Origin: Bacteroidota bacterium
Lineage (GTDB): Bacteria; Bacteroidota; Ignavibacteria; Kryptoniales; JAKASW01
Assembly: GCA_023480735.1 (NCBI GenBank)
Contig: JAMCXB010000048.1
Coordinates: forward strand, 1-45,459
Direction of reading: 5' to 3'
Length of the DNA: 45,459 nucleotides
Positions 24,199-34,052 of the stretch are shown piece by piece (position 1 is the first letter of the stretch; every line of letters starts with the position of its first letter). Made by a program: the position numbers and the translations under genes. The notes under the pieces are model-generated. The model was not told the origin of the DNA and did no database searches. It was given only the letters and a program-made list of their open reading frames with translations.

Positions 24199-27100
24199 AT
24201 GCGAAAACGAGAAATTTGGGTAGATGATATAGGCAGTCGCCAACCCTGCGTAATGTCCAGACTCGACGTGGCACAATCATGCATCGAAGCACAGGATAGA
24301 ATCGGTACCGGAAGAACATACGACATAGCTTTCGTCGATCTTGATGTCCGGGATGGTGATGCACTTCAGTTTATTTCCTCCGTTCGCAATGGGGCACTTC
24401 CGACAAGAGTGGTAGCACTTGTAAGTTGTGACGAAGATGAGAGAGCAACCCCCGCGCTGAAAGCAGGGGCGGATTACTACATTGTCAAATCGGACGGCCA
24501 TCAAAAAGAGTGGCAGGAAGTTTTGGCGGAAGTCTCCAGTCATTTGATTTCCCCTGATGATTCGGAGGAAAGAATCTGCGATGTAGCGAAGTCCATTCAT
24601 GTCTTATATGCGAAACGCAAGGATGATCGACCTGACTCCATTCAGCAATACCTGAGCCGATGCGTACCTCTGGTCTCACTGGAAGTTCTCGAAGCAAACG
24701 ATCAATTGATAAATAGAGTCGACAAACAAGAGAATCCCGATCTCCTTTTGCTGGACTATGACTTCTTAGGGTCACGGACGTTTAAGATAGTCAGAGATGT
24801 TAGGCGAGTTTGCAATCGCAGAGTTCCGATTGTAATTGCAGTAAGTGAGGCAAACGAAGAAGACGTTGCTCAGGCAATCAAGCTGGGGGCGGACGATTGT
24901 GTCGTGAAATCAAACGCCTTTCTTCACCGGGTACCGAGAGTGTTGGAAAATGCCGCCCTCCGGTCCTCGATTGCCCATGAGCAAACCGGGCTGAAAAGAA
25001 GCGAAGAGAGATATCGTAAGATATCGGGATTGATCTCGCATTACGCATATGTGTTTGATGTTACGGCTGAAGGTAAGCTCGCCAGCGAATGGATTTCAGA
25101 ATCATTCGAGAGAAAATTCGGTTATACCCGCCCCGAAGTTGAAGACAGGGGAGGATGGCAGAGTCTGACTCATGTGGATGATGTCACAATAGTATCGGAG
25201 CATATAAAACGAATGCTGGCCGGCGCATCGGACCAGGCGGAGTTCAGATTCGTAACCCGTTCCGGGGAGGTAGTCTGGCTGCGGGATTGCGCGGAACCTG
25301 TTTGGGATGACGCGCGCAGCCGTGTCGCAAAAGTATACGGAGCGTCTCAGGATTTGACGGAACAAAAGTCTGCCGAGAATGAACTCCGCCGGGCTGAGAC
25401 CAGGCTGATGGAAATGGCCGATTCTCTTCCGCAGCCCCTCATCGAAGTAGATATTTTTGGCAAGGTGACTTTTGCAAATCGCGTTGCCTTTGAGTTTATG
25501 GCGACCAATCAGGAGGATTTTGAAAAAGGCTCCTTTCTATTCGACTTTGTTTCGTCTTCCGAACATGAGCGTGCTATAGATAGTTTCGGAGCAATCCTGA
25601 GAGGAGAGAAGATCGAGCCGCGGCAGTATACGATAGTAAGAAAGGACGGCTCGACCCGTCCCGTAATTGTGTCGGCTACTCGTATAGCCCGGGGTTCCGA
25701 AATAGTCGGCATGAGGATAGTCCTGCTGGACATGACGCAGATCAACACTATTCAGGAGGCCGTGAAGGCGAGTGAGAATCGCTACAGGCTGTTATTTGAG
25801 AATTCTGCCGATGAACTTTTCATTTTGGACGAGGATGGTGTTTTCCTTCAGGTGAACCAGGCGGCTTCTGATAAGTTAGGGTATAGCCGGGAAGAGATTC
25901 TCGGGCAGAAGATGAGCATGATTTTACCCGAAGTCATCCGCGGCGAGGAGAAGATACGCATTGACCGGATATTTCGGGATGGGGAAGGAACGTTCGAATC
26001 CATGCATTTGAAGAAGGACGGCAGCGCCATCCCGGTCGAAGTGCACGGGCGCTCCATCACGCTCGATGACAAGGAGACTATACTCCTGGCCGCCAGAGAT
26101 TTGACGGAACGTAAGAAGGCGGAGGCTGCCGTTCGCGAGAGCGAAGAGAAATTCAAGAACCTCGTGGAATCGTCACTTGTGGGCGTCTACATAATCCAGG
26201 ACGGAAAGTTCGCCTACGTCAACCCGGCATTATCAAAGATTTTTATGTATACACAGGATGAGCTGATTGCGATGCCTTCATTAGCTGCTGGCGTTATTCC
26301 GGAAGACCGGGAGAGAGTTCTTGATAGGATGAAGATGCGTCTTGAGAAAGCCCCAGAATCTTCAAAGTACTTTTTTCACGCCGCACGAAAAGACGGAGCG
26401 ATTATCGAGCTCGAAACGCTCGGTTCAAGAACCATATTCAAGGGCAGACCGGCAATTATCGGAACGCTTGAGGAAGTGACAGAAAGAAGGAAGGCGGAGG
26501 AGAAACTCCGTGAATCTGAAGCAAGGTACAGAGATTTGTTTGAAAACTCTGTAGACGCAATCTACCTGTCCACTCCTTCAGGCAAGTTACTGGACATAAA
26601 TCCCGCCGGTGTGAAGCTGTTTGGATTCTCTTCGAAAGAGGAGTTGCTCAACGTCGATGATATCTCGGTGTTCTATGAAAGCAAAGGGGACAGAGCCGTC
26701 TTCGAACACACGTTGGCGGCCAAAGGAGTGGTGAGAGATTTTGAAGTAAGAATCAAGAGGAACGACGGTCAGAAGCTTACGGTATTGGACACCGCGAGCG
26801 TCGTCTTGGACGAAAAGAGCCAGATTGTCGGTTACCACGGCATCTTGCGGGACCTGACGGAAAAGAGAAAACTCGAGGAACAACTTTTTCAGTCGCAGAA
26901 GCTCGAGAGTCTTGGCCAGCTCACAAGCGGCATTGCCCACGATTTCAACAATGTCCTCGGTGGAATCATGGGATTTACCGAGTTGGCGACGGAAAAGACG
27001 AGTGATGACAGCGTCGTGCATGGGTATCTGACGAAAATCTATAAATTGGCAGAGCGGGCAGCAAAAATTACGAGACAGCTCCTTGCATTTGCGCGCCGCC

Positions 27101-28041
27101 AGATCTTAATGCAAAGGGATATGAATCTAAACGAACTGATCGGCGATCTGTTTGAGCTTCTGCCACGGCTGCTGGGAGAACATGTGCAAACCAGATTCAT
27201 TCCTGGGGAGAATCTGAAGACGGTGCGTGCAGATCCGTCGCAGATCGAGCAAGTTCTGCTCAATCTGTCGGTCAACGCTAGCGATGCAATGCCTCAGGGC
27301 GGCATGCTCATAATAGAGACTGGCAATGCCTTTCTAGATGAATCTTACTGTGCTTTGCACGCTAACGTGCAGCCCGGCGAGTATGTCGTGGTTTCGGTCA
27401 GCGACACGGGCGCGGGTATGGATGATTCCACATTGCAGCGAATCTTTGAGCCGTTTTTCACTACAAAGGCTGTGGGAAAAGGGACCGGCCTGGGGCTTGC
27501 GGTAGTCCATGGAATAATCCAGCAGCATGGCGGTTCGGTCAATGTCTATAGCGAGGTCGGAAGAGGCACTACGTTCAAGATTTATTTTCCTGCAGTCTCG
27601 CAAGCCGCGGAGAAGTTGAATAATCAGCCGAGAGGTGCCGGACGCTTGATGACCGGGACTGAAACCGTGCTCGTCGTCGAAGATAATGAAGAGCTAAGGG
27701 AATTCATGAAAACGCTCTTGACCGAACGTGGTTATACGGTGTTGACTGCAAACGACGGAGAAGAGGGCGCGGCTGTTTTTGAGCAAAATGCCGTCCAGAT
27801 ATCGCTGGTTATTACGGATGTCGTAATGCCGAAGATGAGTGGAGGAGAACTGCGTGAAAAGATTCTTGCCGCTTATCCTGGCAAGAAATTTATGCTTATC
27901 AGCGGTTACCCCGGCCATGCCATCAATCATGGATTCCTGCTCGATTCACGAGTCGATTTTCTCCAGAAGCCTTTCACTGCTTTTGAGTTTGCCGAAAAAG
28001 TCAGGAGAACTATTGACAAGCCGACTGCAAGATCAGGCTGA
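24199..28041 (+). CDS. Hybrid histidine kinase with two N-terminal receiver-like domains and five PAS domains
   Basis: This 1280-residue soluble sensor has no transmembrane helix. In order I see a receiver-like domain (1-120, acidic pair Asp9/Asp10, acceptor Asp47) and a second receiver-like domain (about 135-255, LLLLDYDF, no clear N-terminal acidic pair). Five PAS/PAC units follow at about 267-395, 396-520, 523-640, 645-765 and 770-890. The HisKA domain has His914 in GIAHDFNNVLGG, and the HATPase (about 1010-1130) has NLSVNASDAM, SDTGAGMDD near 1072 and GTGLGLAVV. The C-terminal receiver has acceptor Asp1207 (DVVMPKMSGG). There is no DNA-binding output or neighbouring response regulator, so its target is elsewhere. 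ATG 24199 lacks a ribosome-binding site and lies against a perfect inverted repeat. Confidence 0.92.
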   Translation: MRKREIWVDDIGSRQPCVMSRLDVAQSCIEAQDRIGTGRTYDIAFVDLDVRDGDALQFISSVRNGALPTRVVALVSCDEDERATPALKAGADYYIVKSDGHQKEWQEVLAEVSSHLISPDDSEERICDVAKSIHVLYAKRKDDRPDSIQQYLSRCVPLVSLEVLEANDQLINRVDKQENPDLLLLDYDFLGSRTFKIVRDVRRVCNRRVPIVIAVSEANEEDVAQAIKLGADDCVVKSNAFLHRVPRVLENAALRSSIAHEQTGLKRSEERYRKISGLISHYAYVFDVTAEGKLASEWISESFERKFGYTRPEVEDRGGWQSLTHVDDVTIVSEHIKRMLAGASDQAEFRFVTRSGEVVWLRDCAEPVWDDARSRVAKVYGASQDLTEQKSAENELRRAETRLMEMADSLPQPLIEVDIFGKVTFANRVAFEFMATNQEDFEKGSFLFDFVSSSEHERAIDSFGAILRGEKIEPRQYTIVRKDGSTRPVIVSATRIARGSEIVGMRIVLLDMTQINTIQEAVKASENRYRLLFENSADELFILDEDGVFLQVNQAASDKLGYSREEILGQKMSMILPEVIRGEEKIRIDRIFRDGEGTFESMHLKKDGSAIPVEVHGRSITLDDKETILLAARDLTERKKAEAAVRESEEKFKNLVESSLVGVYIIQDGKFAYVNPALSKIFMYTQDELIAMPSLAAGVIPEDRERVLDRMKMRLEKAPESSKYFFHAARKDGAIIELETLGSRTIFKGRPAIIGTLEEVTERRKAEEKLRESEARYRDLFENSVDAIYLSTPSGKLLDINPAGVKLFGFSSKEELLNVDDISVFYESKGDRAVFEHTLAAKGVVRDFEVRIKRNDGQKLTVLDTASVVLDEKSQIVGYHGILRDLTEKRKLEEQLFQSQKLESLGQLTSGIAHDFNNVLGGIMGFTELATEKTSDDSVVHGYLTKIYKLAERAAKITRQLLAFARRQILMQRDMNLNELIGDLFELLPRLLGEHVQTRFIPGENLKTVRADPSQIEQVLLNLSVNASDAMPQGGMLIIETGNAFLDESYCALHANVQPGEYVVVSVSDTGAGMDDSTLQRIFEPFFTTKAVGKGTGLGLAVVHGIIQQHGGSVNVYSEVGRGTTFKIYFPAVSQAAEKLNNQPRGAGRLMTGTETVLVVEDNEELREFMKTLLTERGYTVLTANDGEEGAAVFEQNAVQISLVITDVVMPKMSGGELREKILAAYPGKKFMLISGYPGHAINHGFLLDSRVDFLQKPFTAFEFAEKVRRTIDKPTARSG

Positions 28042-28352
28042 GAATCCGCTCTATTTAAACCGGAGTGTCACCCGTGAACTGACTATCACCGGTCTCTCTT
28101 AGAAGAGATCATTTCTGCAAAGCGAAATTTGCGTTTGTTGACAGATGCCATGTCACATGGTTCGTCATTACGGAGATGACGGGTCGGCTTAATGTGATGT
28201 TTGTACAGGATCCCCTTTATAATTTCAGAACAGTAGCTGACGGCGGAGATTAAATACTCCGGTTGGAGCTTTGTGCCTCAATGTCTTACCTTTGAACTCA
28301 CTTGGTTCGTTTTTTGTTAACTATAAATACAAACTTGCTATAGGAGTATTCC
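28042..28352. other. Intergenic stretch with several small hairpins
   Basis: The 311 bp between the kinase and glucoamylase genes have no ORF worth calling. Visible symmetric elements are TCTCTT-AG-AAGAGA (28095-28108), GCAAA-loop-TTTGC followed by GTTTGTT (28117-28139, a weak terminator candidate), CCATGT-C-ACATGG (28148-28160), and CGGAG/CTCCG (28244-28261). TATAAT occurs at 28218-28223 without a good -35. The symmetric CCATGTCACATGG could be an operator. Confidence 0.4.
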
Positions 28353-30740
28353 ATGTCTCAGTCTAAACGTGCCCCGGGTTGGCCGGGTATACCTGCCAGA
28401 TGGACTTCCAGTGCCAAAAATGGGATAGGGGTGGCTTATGTCGGTGTGAGTCCGGCCTGGTTTACTGTTTCACACGGAATACTCGATGAGGTTTACTACC
28501 CACGGATGGATCAGGCGATGATCCGTGATATGGAATTGATCATAACGGGTGGGAGCGATTTCTTTTCCGAAGAGAAGAGGGATACAAGTCAGTCCGTAGG
28601 TTTCGTTGAAGCTGGTGTTCCCGCTTACATACTCAACAACAAGTGCAGAGCCGGTCGATACGTTATTGAGAAGCAGATCGTCAGCGATCCGCGAAGACCG
28701 GTCGTCCTTCAAAAAATAAGATTCTCACCTCTGTCGGGTGCTATTTCCGATTATCGCATCAACGTACTTCTCGCTCCTCATATTGCAAACAGAGGCGCCG
28801 GGAATACGGGGTGGGTAGGTGAGTATAAAGGCAACGCCGCACTTATGGCGACACGAGACGGATTCTCACTTGCCATGATTTCTTCGGTTCAGATGAAGGG
28901 CGCCTCTGCCGGTTACGTCGGAACATCCGACGGCTGGCAGGATCTGAGGGTTAATAAAAGGCTCACAAATTTCTACGAGAGCGCGGAAAACGGAAATGTT
29001 GCGCTGGTCGCCGAGCTGGATGCAGAGTCTTCAGGCGGAGAATTCCTATTGGCTCTCGGCTTCGGTCGTACGGCGGATGAGGCGGCTCACCAGGCACTGG
29101 CGTCGCTCTATGACGGATTCGATTCTTCCCTTGACCGCTACCTGAGATTTTGGAAGGGATGGGACAAGAGCCTCTGGCTCCCGAAAAGACCGGCCAGGCT
29201 TTACGACTCGAGCAAGGTAGTCATGAAAGCTCACATGGGAGTCTACATGCCCGGCGGGATCATTGCCAGCTTATCGATTCCGTGGGGATTCTCAAAAGGG
29301 GATGATGATCTCGGTGGTTATCATCTGGTGTGGCCGCGCGACATGGTCGAAGCTGCAGGTGCGCTTCTTGCCATGGGCGCGAACGATGAAGCGAAACAGG
29401 CTTTGACTTATCTGGAAGCGACGCAGGAGAAAGACGGGCATTGGCCGCAAAACATGTGGATGGATGGGAGTAAATATTGGGGCGGAATACAGATGGACGA
29501 AACGGCGCTTCCAATCCTACTGGTTGACCTGGCCTATAGACACGGTGTAATATCCGATGATACCCTTAAGAGATTCTGGCCGATGATGAAATCTGCCGCC
29601 GGTTTCGTCGTGCGCAACGGTCCCGTAAGCCAGCAGGATCGTTGGGAAGAAGACCCGGGTTACACCCCTTTTACCCTTGCCGCTGAAATTGCCAGCTTAG
29701 TTGTTGTTGCCGACTATGCAAGAAAATTTGAAGGCGACGATCTCGCAAATTATCTGTTGGAAACAGCTGACACATGGAATTCAAGTGTTGAGAGGTGGAT
29801 ATACGTGTCGAATACCAGTTTTGCCGGCAAATTAGGTGTAGATGGCTATTATGTCCGCATTTCCCCTATCGATGTCTCAGAAGCGGGTTCTCCGAAAGAC
29901 GGCTATGTCCCGATTAAGAACCGTCCGCCGACCGATACAAACATGAAGGCCACCCATATTATCAGCCCCGATGCATTGGCGCTTGTCCGCTTAGGGCTTC
30001 GTGACGGAAAAGATCCTCGGATTCAAAACACGGTGAAGGCAATTGACGAGATGCTTCGAGTTGAAACACCGACGGGACCATCATGGCACAGGTATAACGA
30101 CGATGGCTACGGTGAGCACGAGGACGGAAGCCCGTTTGACGGAACGGGAGTAGGAAGGGCATGGCCTCTTCTCACAGGTGAAAGAGCGCACTATGAACTG
30201 TCTTGCGGAAGATTTGAAGAGGCTGAGAAGCTGCTGAAGGTTATGGAATCGTTTGCCGGTGAAGGCGGTTTGCTGCCCGAACAAGTCTGGGATTCGCCCG
30301 ATATTCCTGAAAAGGAACTGTACTTTGGCAAACCGTCCGGCTCGGCAATGCCTCTCGTGTGGGCGCACGCCGAATATATTAAGCTCGTCCGGTCGCTCGA
30401 AGAGAATAGGGTTTTTGACACCCCTCCCCAGACGACGGCACGATATATTCAGGGAAAACATCCGGCGAAATTTGCATCATGGAGATTCAATCACAAAATT
30501 AGATCGATACAGCAGGGTCTCAAGTTGAGGGTTGAGGTGCTCGCCCCTGCTGTCATTCACTGGTCGACTGATAACTGGAACACTGTCAAAGATACTGCTA
30601 CACGTGACACACGCCTCGGGTTGTATAATGCCGACCTTGATGTTTCAAAATTGAAAAGCGGCGCTGAAATTCTGTTCACTTTTTACTGGAATAATTCAGG
30701 AAACTGGGAAGGGACTGATTTCACGGTCGTGATAGAATAA
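28353..30740 (+). CDS. GH15 glucoamylase/glucodextranase-type glycosidase
   Basis: This 795-residue enzyme should release glucose from alpha-glucans such as glycogen, starch or dextran. The N-terminal beta-sandwich (about 1-270, beginning GWPGIPARWTSSAKNGIGVA) matches the glucodextranase N domain. It precedes the (alpha/alpha)6 GH15 domain with GGYHLVWPRDMVEAA and HWPQNMWMDG. The general acid is in DRWEEDPGYTPFTLAAE (near residue 432) and the general base in GEGGLLPEQVWD (near 642). After about residue 680 a beta-rich tail with HWSTDNWNTVKD and WNNSGNWEGTDF resembles a starch-binding module, which is only inference. No signal peptide is seen, so it is probably cytoplasmic and acts on storage glycogen. 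An AGGAG site precedes ATG 28353. Gnd follows by 11 bp. Confidence 0.9.
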   Translation: MSQSKRAPGWPGIPARWTSSAKNGIGVAYVGVSPAWFTVSHGILDEVYYPRMDQAMIRDMELIITGGSDFFSEEKRDTSQSVGFVEAGVPAYILNNKCRAGRYVIEKQIVSDPRRPVVLQKIRFSPLSGAISDYRINVLLAPHIANRGAGNTGWVGEYKGNAALMATRDGFSLAMISSVQMKGASAGYVGTSDGWQDLRVNKRLTNFYESAENGNVALVAELDAESSGGEFLLALGFGRTADEAAHQALASLYDGFDSSLDRYLRFWKGWDKSLWLPKRPARLYDSSKVVMKAHMGVYMPGGIIASLSIPWGFSKGDDDLGGYHLVWPRDMVEAAGALLAMGANDEAKQALTYLEATQEKDGHWPQNMWMDGSKYWGGIQMDETALPILLVDLAYRHGVISDDTLKRFWPMMKSAAGFVVRNGPVSQQDRWEEDPGYTPFTLAAEIASLVVVADYARKFEGDDLANYLLETADTWNSSVERWIYVSNTSFAGKLGVDGYYVRISPIDVSEAGSPKDGYVPIKNRPPTDTNMKATHIISPDALALVRLGLRDGKDPRIQNTVKAIDEMLRVETPTGPSWHRYNDDGYGEHEDGSPFDGTGVGRAWPLLTGERAHYELSCGRFEEAEKLLKVMESFAGEGGLLPEQVWDSPDIPEKELYFGKPSGSAMPLVWAHAEYIKLVRSLEENRVFDTPPQTTARYIQGKHPAKFASWRFNHKIRSIQQGLKLRVEVLAPAVIHWSTDNWNTVKDTATRDTRLGLYNADLDVSKLKSGAEILFTFYWNNSGNWEGTDFTVVIE

Positions 30741-30751
30741 GGAGAATATTA

Positions 30752-31660
30752 ATGGAACTTGGAATAATCGGACTTGGAAAGATGGGAGCCAATATGGCGG
30801 AACGGCTCCACAAAGGCGGCCATAGGGTACTCGGTTACGATCGAGATGCGCGGGCCGTAGGCGCGATCGTAGAGCAGGGAAGCGAAGGAGCAGAATCTAT
30901 CGTCGAGCTCATCTCAAAACTGAAAACTCCACGGATTGTGTGGATTATGGTTCCCGCCGGCAAGCCGGTTGATGACACAATTGACTTACTTATTCCCCAA
31001 ATGAAAAAGGGGGATATATTAATTGACGGCGGCAATTCCTATTACAAAGACTCGATTAGAAGGGCTGAGAGACTCTCCGGCCTCGGAATCAGCATGCTCG
31101 ATGCCGGAGTGAGCGGCGGGATTTGGGGACTGAAGGAGGGTTACAGTATTATGGTCGGCGGCGATCAGAAGACCGTCGAGTTTGCGGAACCCATCTTTGA
31201 AACTCTAGCCCCGGGCAGGGACAAAGGATGGGGTTATGTTGGACCAAGCGGTTCCGGACATTTTGTGAAGATGGTACACAATGGGATTGAATATGGCCTG
31301 ATGGAAGCATACGCAGAAGGCTTTGAGCTGCTGAGAAAGAAAAGCGAGTTCAAGCTTGATCTTCACGAAATCGCTGAGATTTGGAGATATGGCAGTGTCG
31401 TGAGGAGTTGGCTTCTTGACTTGACGGCAGATGCGTTGAAGAACGACCAGGAGCTAAAAGGGATAGCGCCGTACGTCGCGGATTCGGGTGAAGGCCGCTG
31501 GACCGCACTGGAAGCAATTGAGCTGGGAGTCTCTCTGCCAGTGATAACACAATCCCTTTACGAACGATTCTCGAGTCAGGACACCGAGGCGTTCGGCGGA
31601 CGTCTGCTTGCGATGATGAGGCACGAATTTGGCGGTCATGCGATGAAAGAAGGGAAATAA
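30752..31660 (+). CDS. gnd: 6-phosphogluconate dehydrogenase (decarboxylating), short NAD-type
   Basis: This 302-residue enzyme belongs to the short 6PGDH class (about 300 residues instead of about 470) and converts 6-phosphogluconate to ribulose-5-phosphate and CO2. It shows the dinucleotide motif GLGKMG (7-12), DGGNSYYKD, the substrate loop LDAGVSGGIWGL, catalytic Lys173 and Asn177 in HFVKMVHNGIEYG, and the GEGRWTALEA segment. Asp30 at the end of strand two (GYDRDAR) is the position that favours NAD over NADP in this family, so NAD use is likely. AAGGAG precedes the ATG. The stop is 1 nt from zwf, so the genes form one operon. Confidence 0.93.
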   Translation: MELGIIGLGKMGANMAERLHKGGHRVLGYDRDARAVGAIVEQGSEGAESIVELISKLKTPRIVWIMVPAGKPVDDTIDLLIPQMKKGDILIDGGNSYYKDSIRRAERLSGLGISMLDAGVSGGIWGLKEGYSIMVGGDQKTVEFAEPIFETLAPGRDKGWGYVGPSGSGHFVKMVHNGIEYGLMEAYAEGFELLRKKSEFKLDLHEIAEIWRYGSVVRSWLLDLTADALKNDQELKGIAPYVADSGEGRWTALEAIELGVSLPVITQSLYERFSSQDTEAFGGRLLAMMRHEFGGHAMKEGK

Positions 31661-31661
31661 G

Positions 31662-33104
31662 ATGAACGGAAAGAGAACACCTCCATATCTGTTAGTGATT
31701 GTGGGTGGGACCGGCGATCTTGCCCGAAGGAAGCTAATCCCTGCGATTTGCAGACTTCGCGAGAAACACTTGTCGGAGTTTTACCTCATCGCATCAGGAT
31801 CCGGGAAAAAACATAATGATCAGACTTATCGGGATTTCATTGCGCGGTCGCTCGAAGACGAGGGCATGGACATAAGCGAGATGGGGGACAACCTCGATTG
31901 GATGTATTACCAGTCGGTTGGCGGTGGATCGCTTGAGGAGTACAAGACACTTGCGGATCGTGTAATTCAATTGGAGAAAGAGCATAATCTTCCCGGCAAC
32001 CGCATCTTTTATCTTGCCGTTCCCCCGTCGGTTTTTCCAAACGCGATAAGAAATCTTGGGGAATCGGGTCTCAACAAAGGCAGTGGAGAAGTTAAGCTAG
32101 TTGTGGAGAAGCCCTTCGGACAGGACCTGAAATCAGCCCAGGAGCTAAACACACTCGTTCACGGATACTTCGACGAACGCCAGATTTATCGCATCGACCA
32201 CTATCTCGGAAAAGAGACCGTTCAGAATCTGCTAGCGTTTCGCTTCAGCAATGCCATGTTTGAATCGTTATGGAATCGGGACAGGATTGAACGTGTAGAG
32301 ATTACGGTGGCGGAGACCGTTGGCGTAGAGCACAGAGCCGGTTACTACGACAAGGTCGGCGCCTTGCGCGATATGATACAAAACCATTTGACGCAGCTTC
32401 TCACTCTTATCTCGATGGAAGTCCCAACAGCACTCGAAGCGGATGCTGTAAGGCATGAAAAGGTTAAAGTCATCCGAGCGATTTCTCCGATCTCTTTGGA
32501 CGATGTCGTGTTTGGACAGTATACCCAGGGTGCTGTGCAGGGAAGAGAAGCTGCCGCTTATGTCGAAGAGGAGGGCGTCGGGAAAGATTCCCCGACAGAG
32601 ACATTCGTCGCACTCAAGCTCAACATATCCAATTGGCGATGGCAGGGCATCCCGTTTATTCTTCGAACGGGGAAGCGTATGTTCAAAGGGATAACCGAGG
32701 TTGCTATCACGTTTCGTCGCCCGCCCGTTTCGATCTTCAGACAGTTTTCGATAAAGGATATTCAACCGAATAAGCTGGTTATGACGCTCCAACCGAACGA
32801 GGGCTTCGATTTGTTCTTCAAGGTGAAGGAACCTGGCGATTCCTATAAGCTCTCTACCCAGAAGCTTCATTTCCAGTACTCCGAAATTTTCGGGAGAATT
32901 CCGGACGCTTACGAGACACTTCTCCTGGATGTACTGAAGGGAGATCAGACCTTATTTGTTCGGGCGGACGAGGTTGAATCATCGTGGGAGCTCTATACTC
33001 CGCTTCTTTCTCATAAATTCGAGGTGCACAGATATGCATCCGGAACGTGGGGACCCGATGTCGCAGAAAGACTTCTTGACGGAGACAAATGGTTTACGGT
33101 TTGA
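31662..33104 (+). CDS. zwf: Glucose-6-phosphate 1-dehydrogenase
   Basis: Zwf oxidises glucose-6-phosphate to 6-phosphogluconolactone. The 480-residue protein shows the coenzyme motif GGTGDLARRKL (15-25; the common form is GASGDLxxRKL), VVEKPFGQDL, and the substrate/active-site stretch RIDHYLGKETVQN (about 177-189). The C-terminal domain contains FILRTGKRM and DVLKGDQTLFVRADEVE. The length and all catalytic residues are normal. The 3' end overlaps the pgl start by 16 bp, which couples their translation. Confidence 0.96.
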   Translation: MNGKRTPPYLLVIVGGTGDLARRKLIPAICRLREKHLSEFYLIASGSGKKHNDQTYRDFIARSLEDEGMDISEMGDNLDWMYYQSVGGGSLEEYKTLADRVIQLEKEHNLPGNRIFYLAVPPSVFPNAIRNLGESGLNKGSGEVKLVVEKPFGQDLKSAQELNTLVHGYFDERQIYRIDHYLGKETVQNLLAFRFSNAMFESLWNRDRIERVEITVAETVGVEHRAGYYDKVGALRDMIQNHLTQLLTLISMEVPTALEADAVRHEKVKVIRAISPISLDDVVFGQYTQGAVQGREAAAYVEEEGVGKDSPTETFVALKLNISNWRWQGIPFILRTGKRMFKGITEVAITFRRPPVSIFRQFSIKDIQPNKLVMTLQPNEGFDLFFKVKEPGDSYKLSTQKLHFQYSEIFGRIPDAYETLLLDVLKGDQTLFVRADEVESSWELYTPLLSHKFEVHRYASGTWGPDVAERLLDGDKWFTV

Positions 33105-33823
33105 ACCGTGAAGTAAGAAGATTCGCCGATTTGAACGAACTCAGCGCCTCCGCAGCCGAGGACATTAACCGGCTCATCGTCAGGGCTGTCAGGCTGAAGA
33201 GCCGTTTCAGCCTGGCGCTCTCCGGCGGGACTACCCCTCGTCTGCTCTATCGCATTCTCGGCACGACGTATAGGGACAAGATCCCATGGAAAGCCGTGCA
33301 TTTCTTTTGGGGCGATGAAAGGTATGTGCCGCACGACGACAAGGACAGCAACTACCACATGGCAAAAGAATCGCTTCTCGAGATTATACCTGTTCCGGTG
33401 GAAAACGTGCACCCCATTCCGACAACATACGCTGAGCCGGCAGAGGCAGCAGAATTATATGAAAAGGAATTGCGAAAATTCTTCGACACGACGGGCGATA
33501 CTTTTGACCTTGTTCTTCTTGGCATGGGAAAGGAAGGGCATACTGCGTCGCTGTTTCCGGAGTCGCCTGCGCTGGCCGAGACCAATCGATGGGCATTGGC
33601 GGTTGAGGTAGCCGCTAATCCGCCAAAACGAATCACACTTACCTATCCAGTTCTGAATCGGGCCGATGCGGTTTACTTTCTGATTTCCGGGCAAGAGAAG
33701 GCTGAAGCGATTGCGAGAGTCTTTGATACCTCCACGTACTCACACTCTTGTCCTGCAAAGGGGGTGAATCCTTCAAACGGTAAAGTTGTCTGGTGGATAG
33801 ATTCGAGCATTCCGGATTTTTGA
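33089..33823 (+). CDS. pgl: 6-phosphogluconolactonase
   Basis: This 244-residue DevB/Pgl-type lactonase hydrolyses 6-phosphogluconolactone, the product of Zwf. It carries SGGTTPRLLY (45-54), HFFWGDERYVPHDDKDSNY, LGMGKEGHTASLFP and the C-terminal strand AVYFLISGQEKAEAI, which are the family landmarks. The ATG at 33089 lies 16 bp inside zwf and has GGAG about 8 nt upstream, so this start fits translational coupling. With gnd and zwf it supplies the complete oxidative pentose-phosphate branch next to a glucoamylase. Confidence 0.95.
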   Translation: MVYGLNREVRRFADLNELSASAAEDINRLIVRAVRLKSRFSLALSGGTTPRLLYRILGTTYRDKIPWKAVHFFWGDERYVPHDDKDSNYHMAKESLLEIIPVPVENVHPIPTTYAEPAEAAELYEKELRKFFDTTGDTFDLVLLGMGKEGHTASLFPESPALAETNRWALAVEVAANPPKRITLTYPVLNRADAVYFLISGQEKAEAIARVFDTSTYSHSCPAKGVNPSNGKVVWWIDSSIPDF

Positions 33824-33999
33824 CCTGGATTGAAGTGTCAGGAGAGAGTCGCAGTTGGTTCGGCGAATCTGGAGGAAATGATCTATTCCATCCGCTATGG
33901 AACACCCCCTCATTTTCTTAGATTACGTACTATGGCCCTTTCCAGCCGCTGCCTTCGCCGAAAATTTTATAACTTTCGCAAAATCAATAAGTTAGCTCC

Positions 34000-34028
34000 T
34001 TGACTTTTCTCCCTCTTTTTGTTATTAT
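34000..34028 (+). promoter_or_regulatory. Predicted sigma-70 promoter of the purC operon
   Basis: TTGACT (34000-34005), a 17-bp spacer and TATTAT (34023-34028) closely match consensus. The start of transcription is expected near 34035. It would drive purC-psd-pssA-purS-purQ and perhaps the tat genes. The position also decides the purC start codon. Confidence 0.7.
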
Positions 34029-34052
34029 TTTATGAATTTCAGCGGAGGTTTA

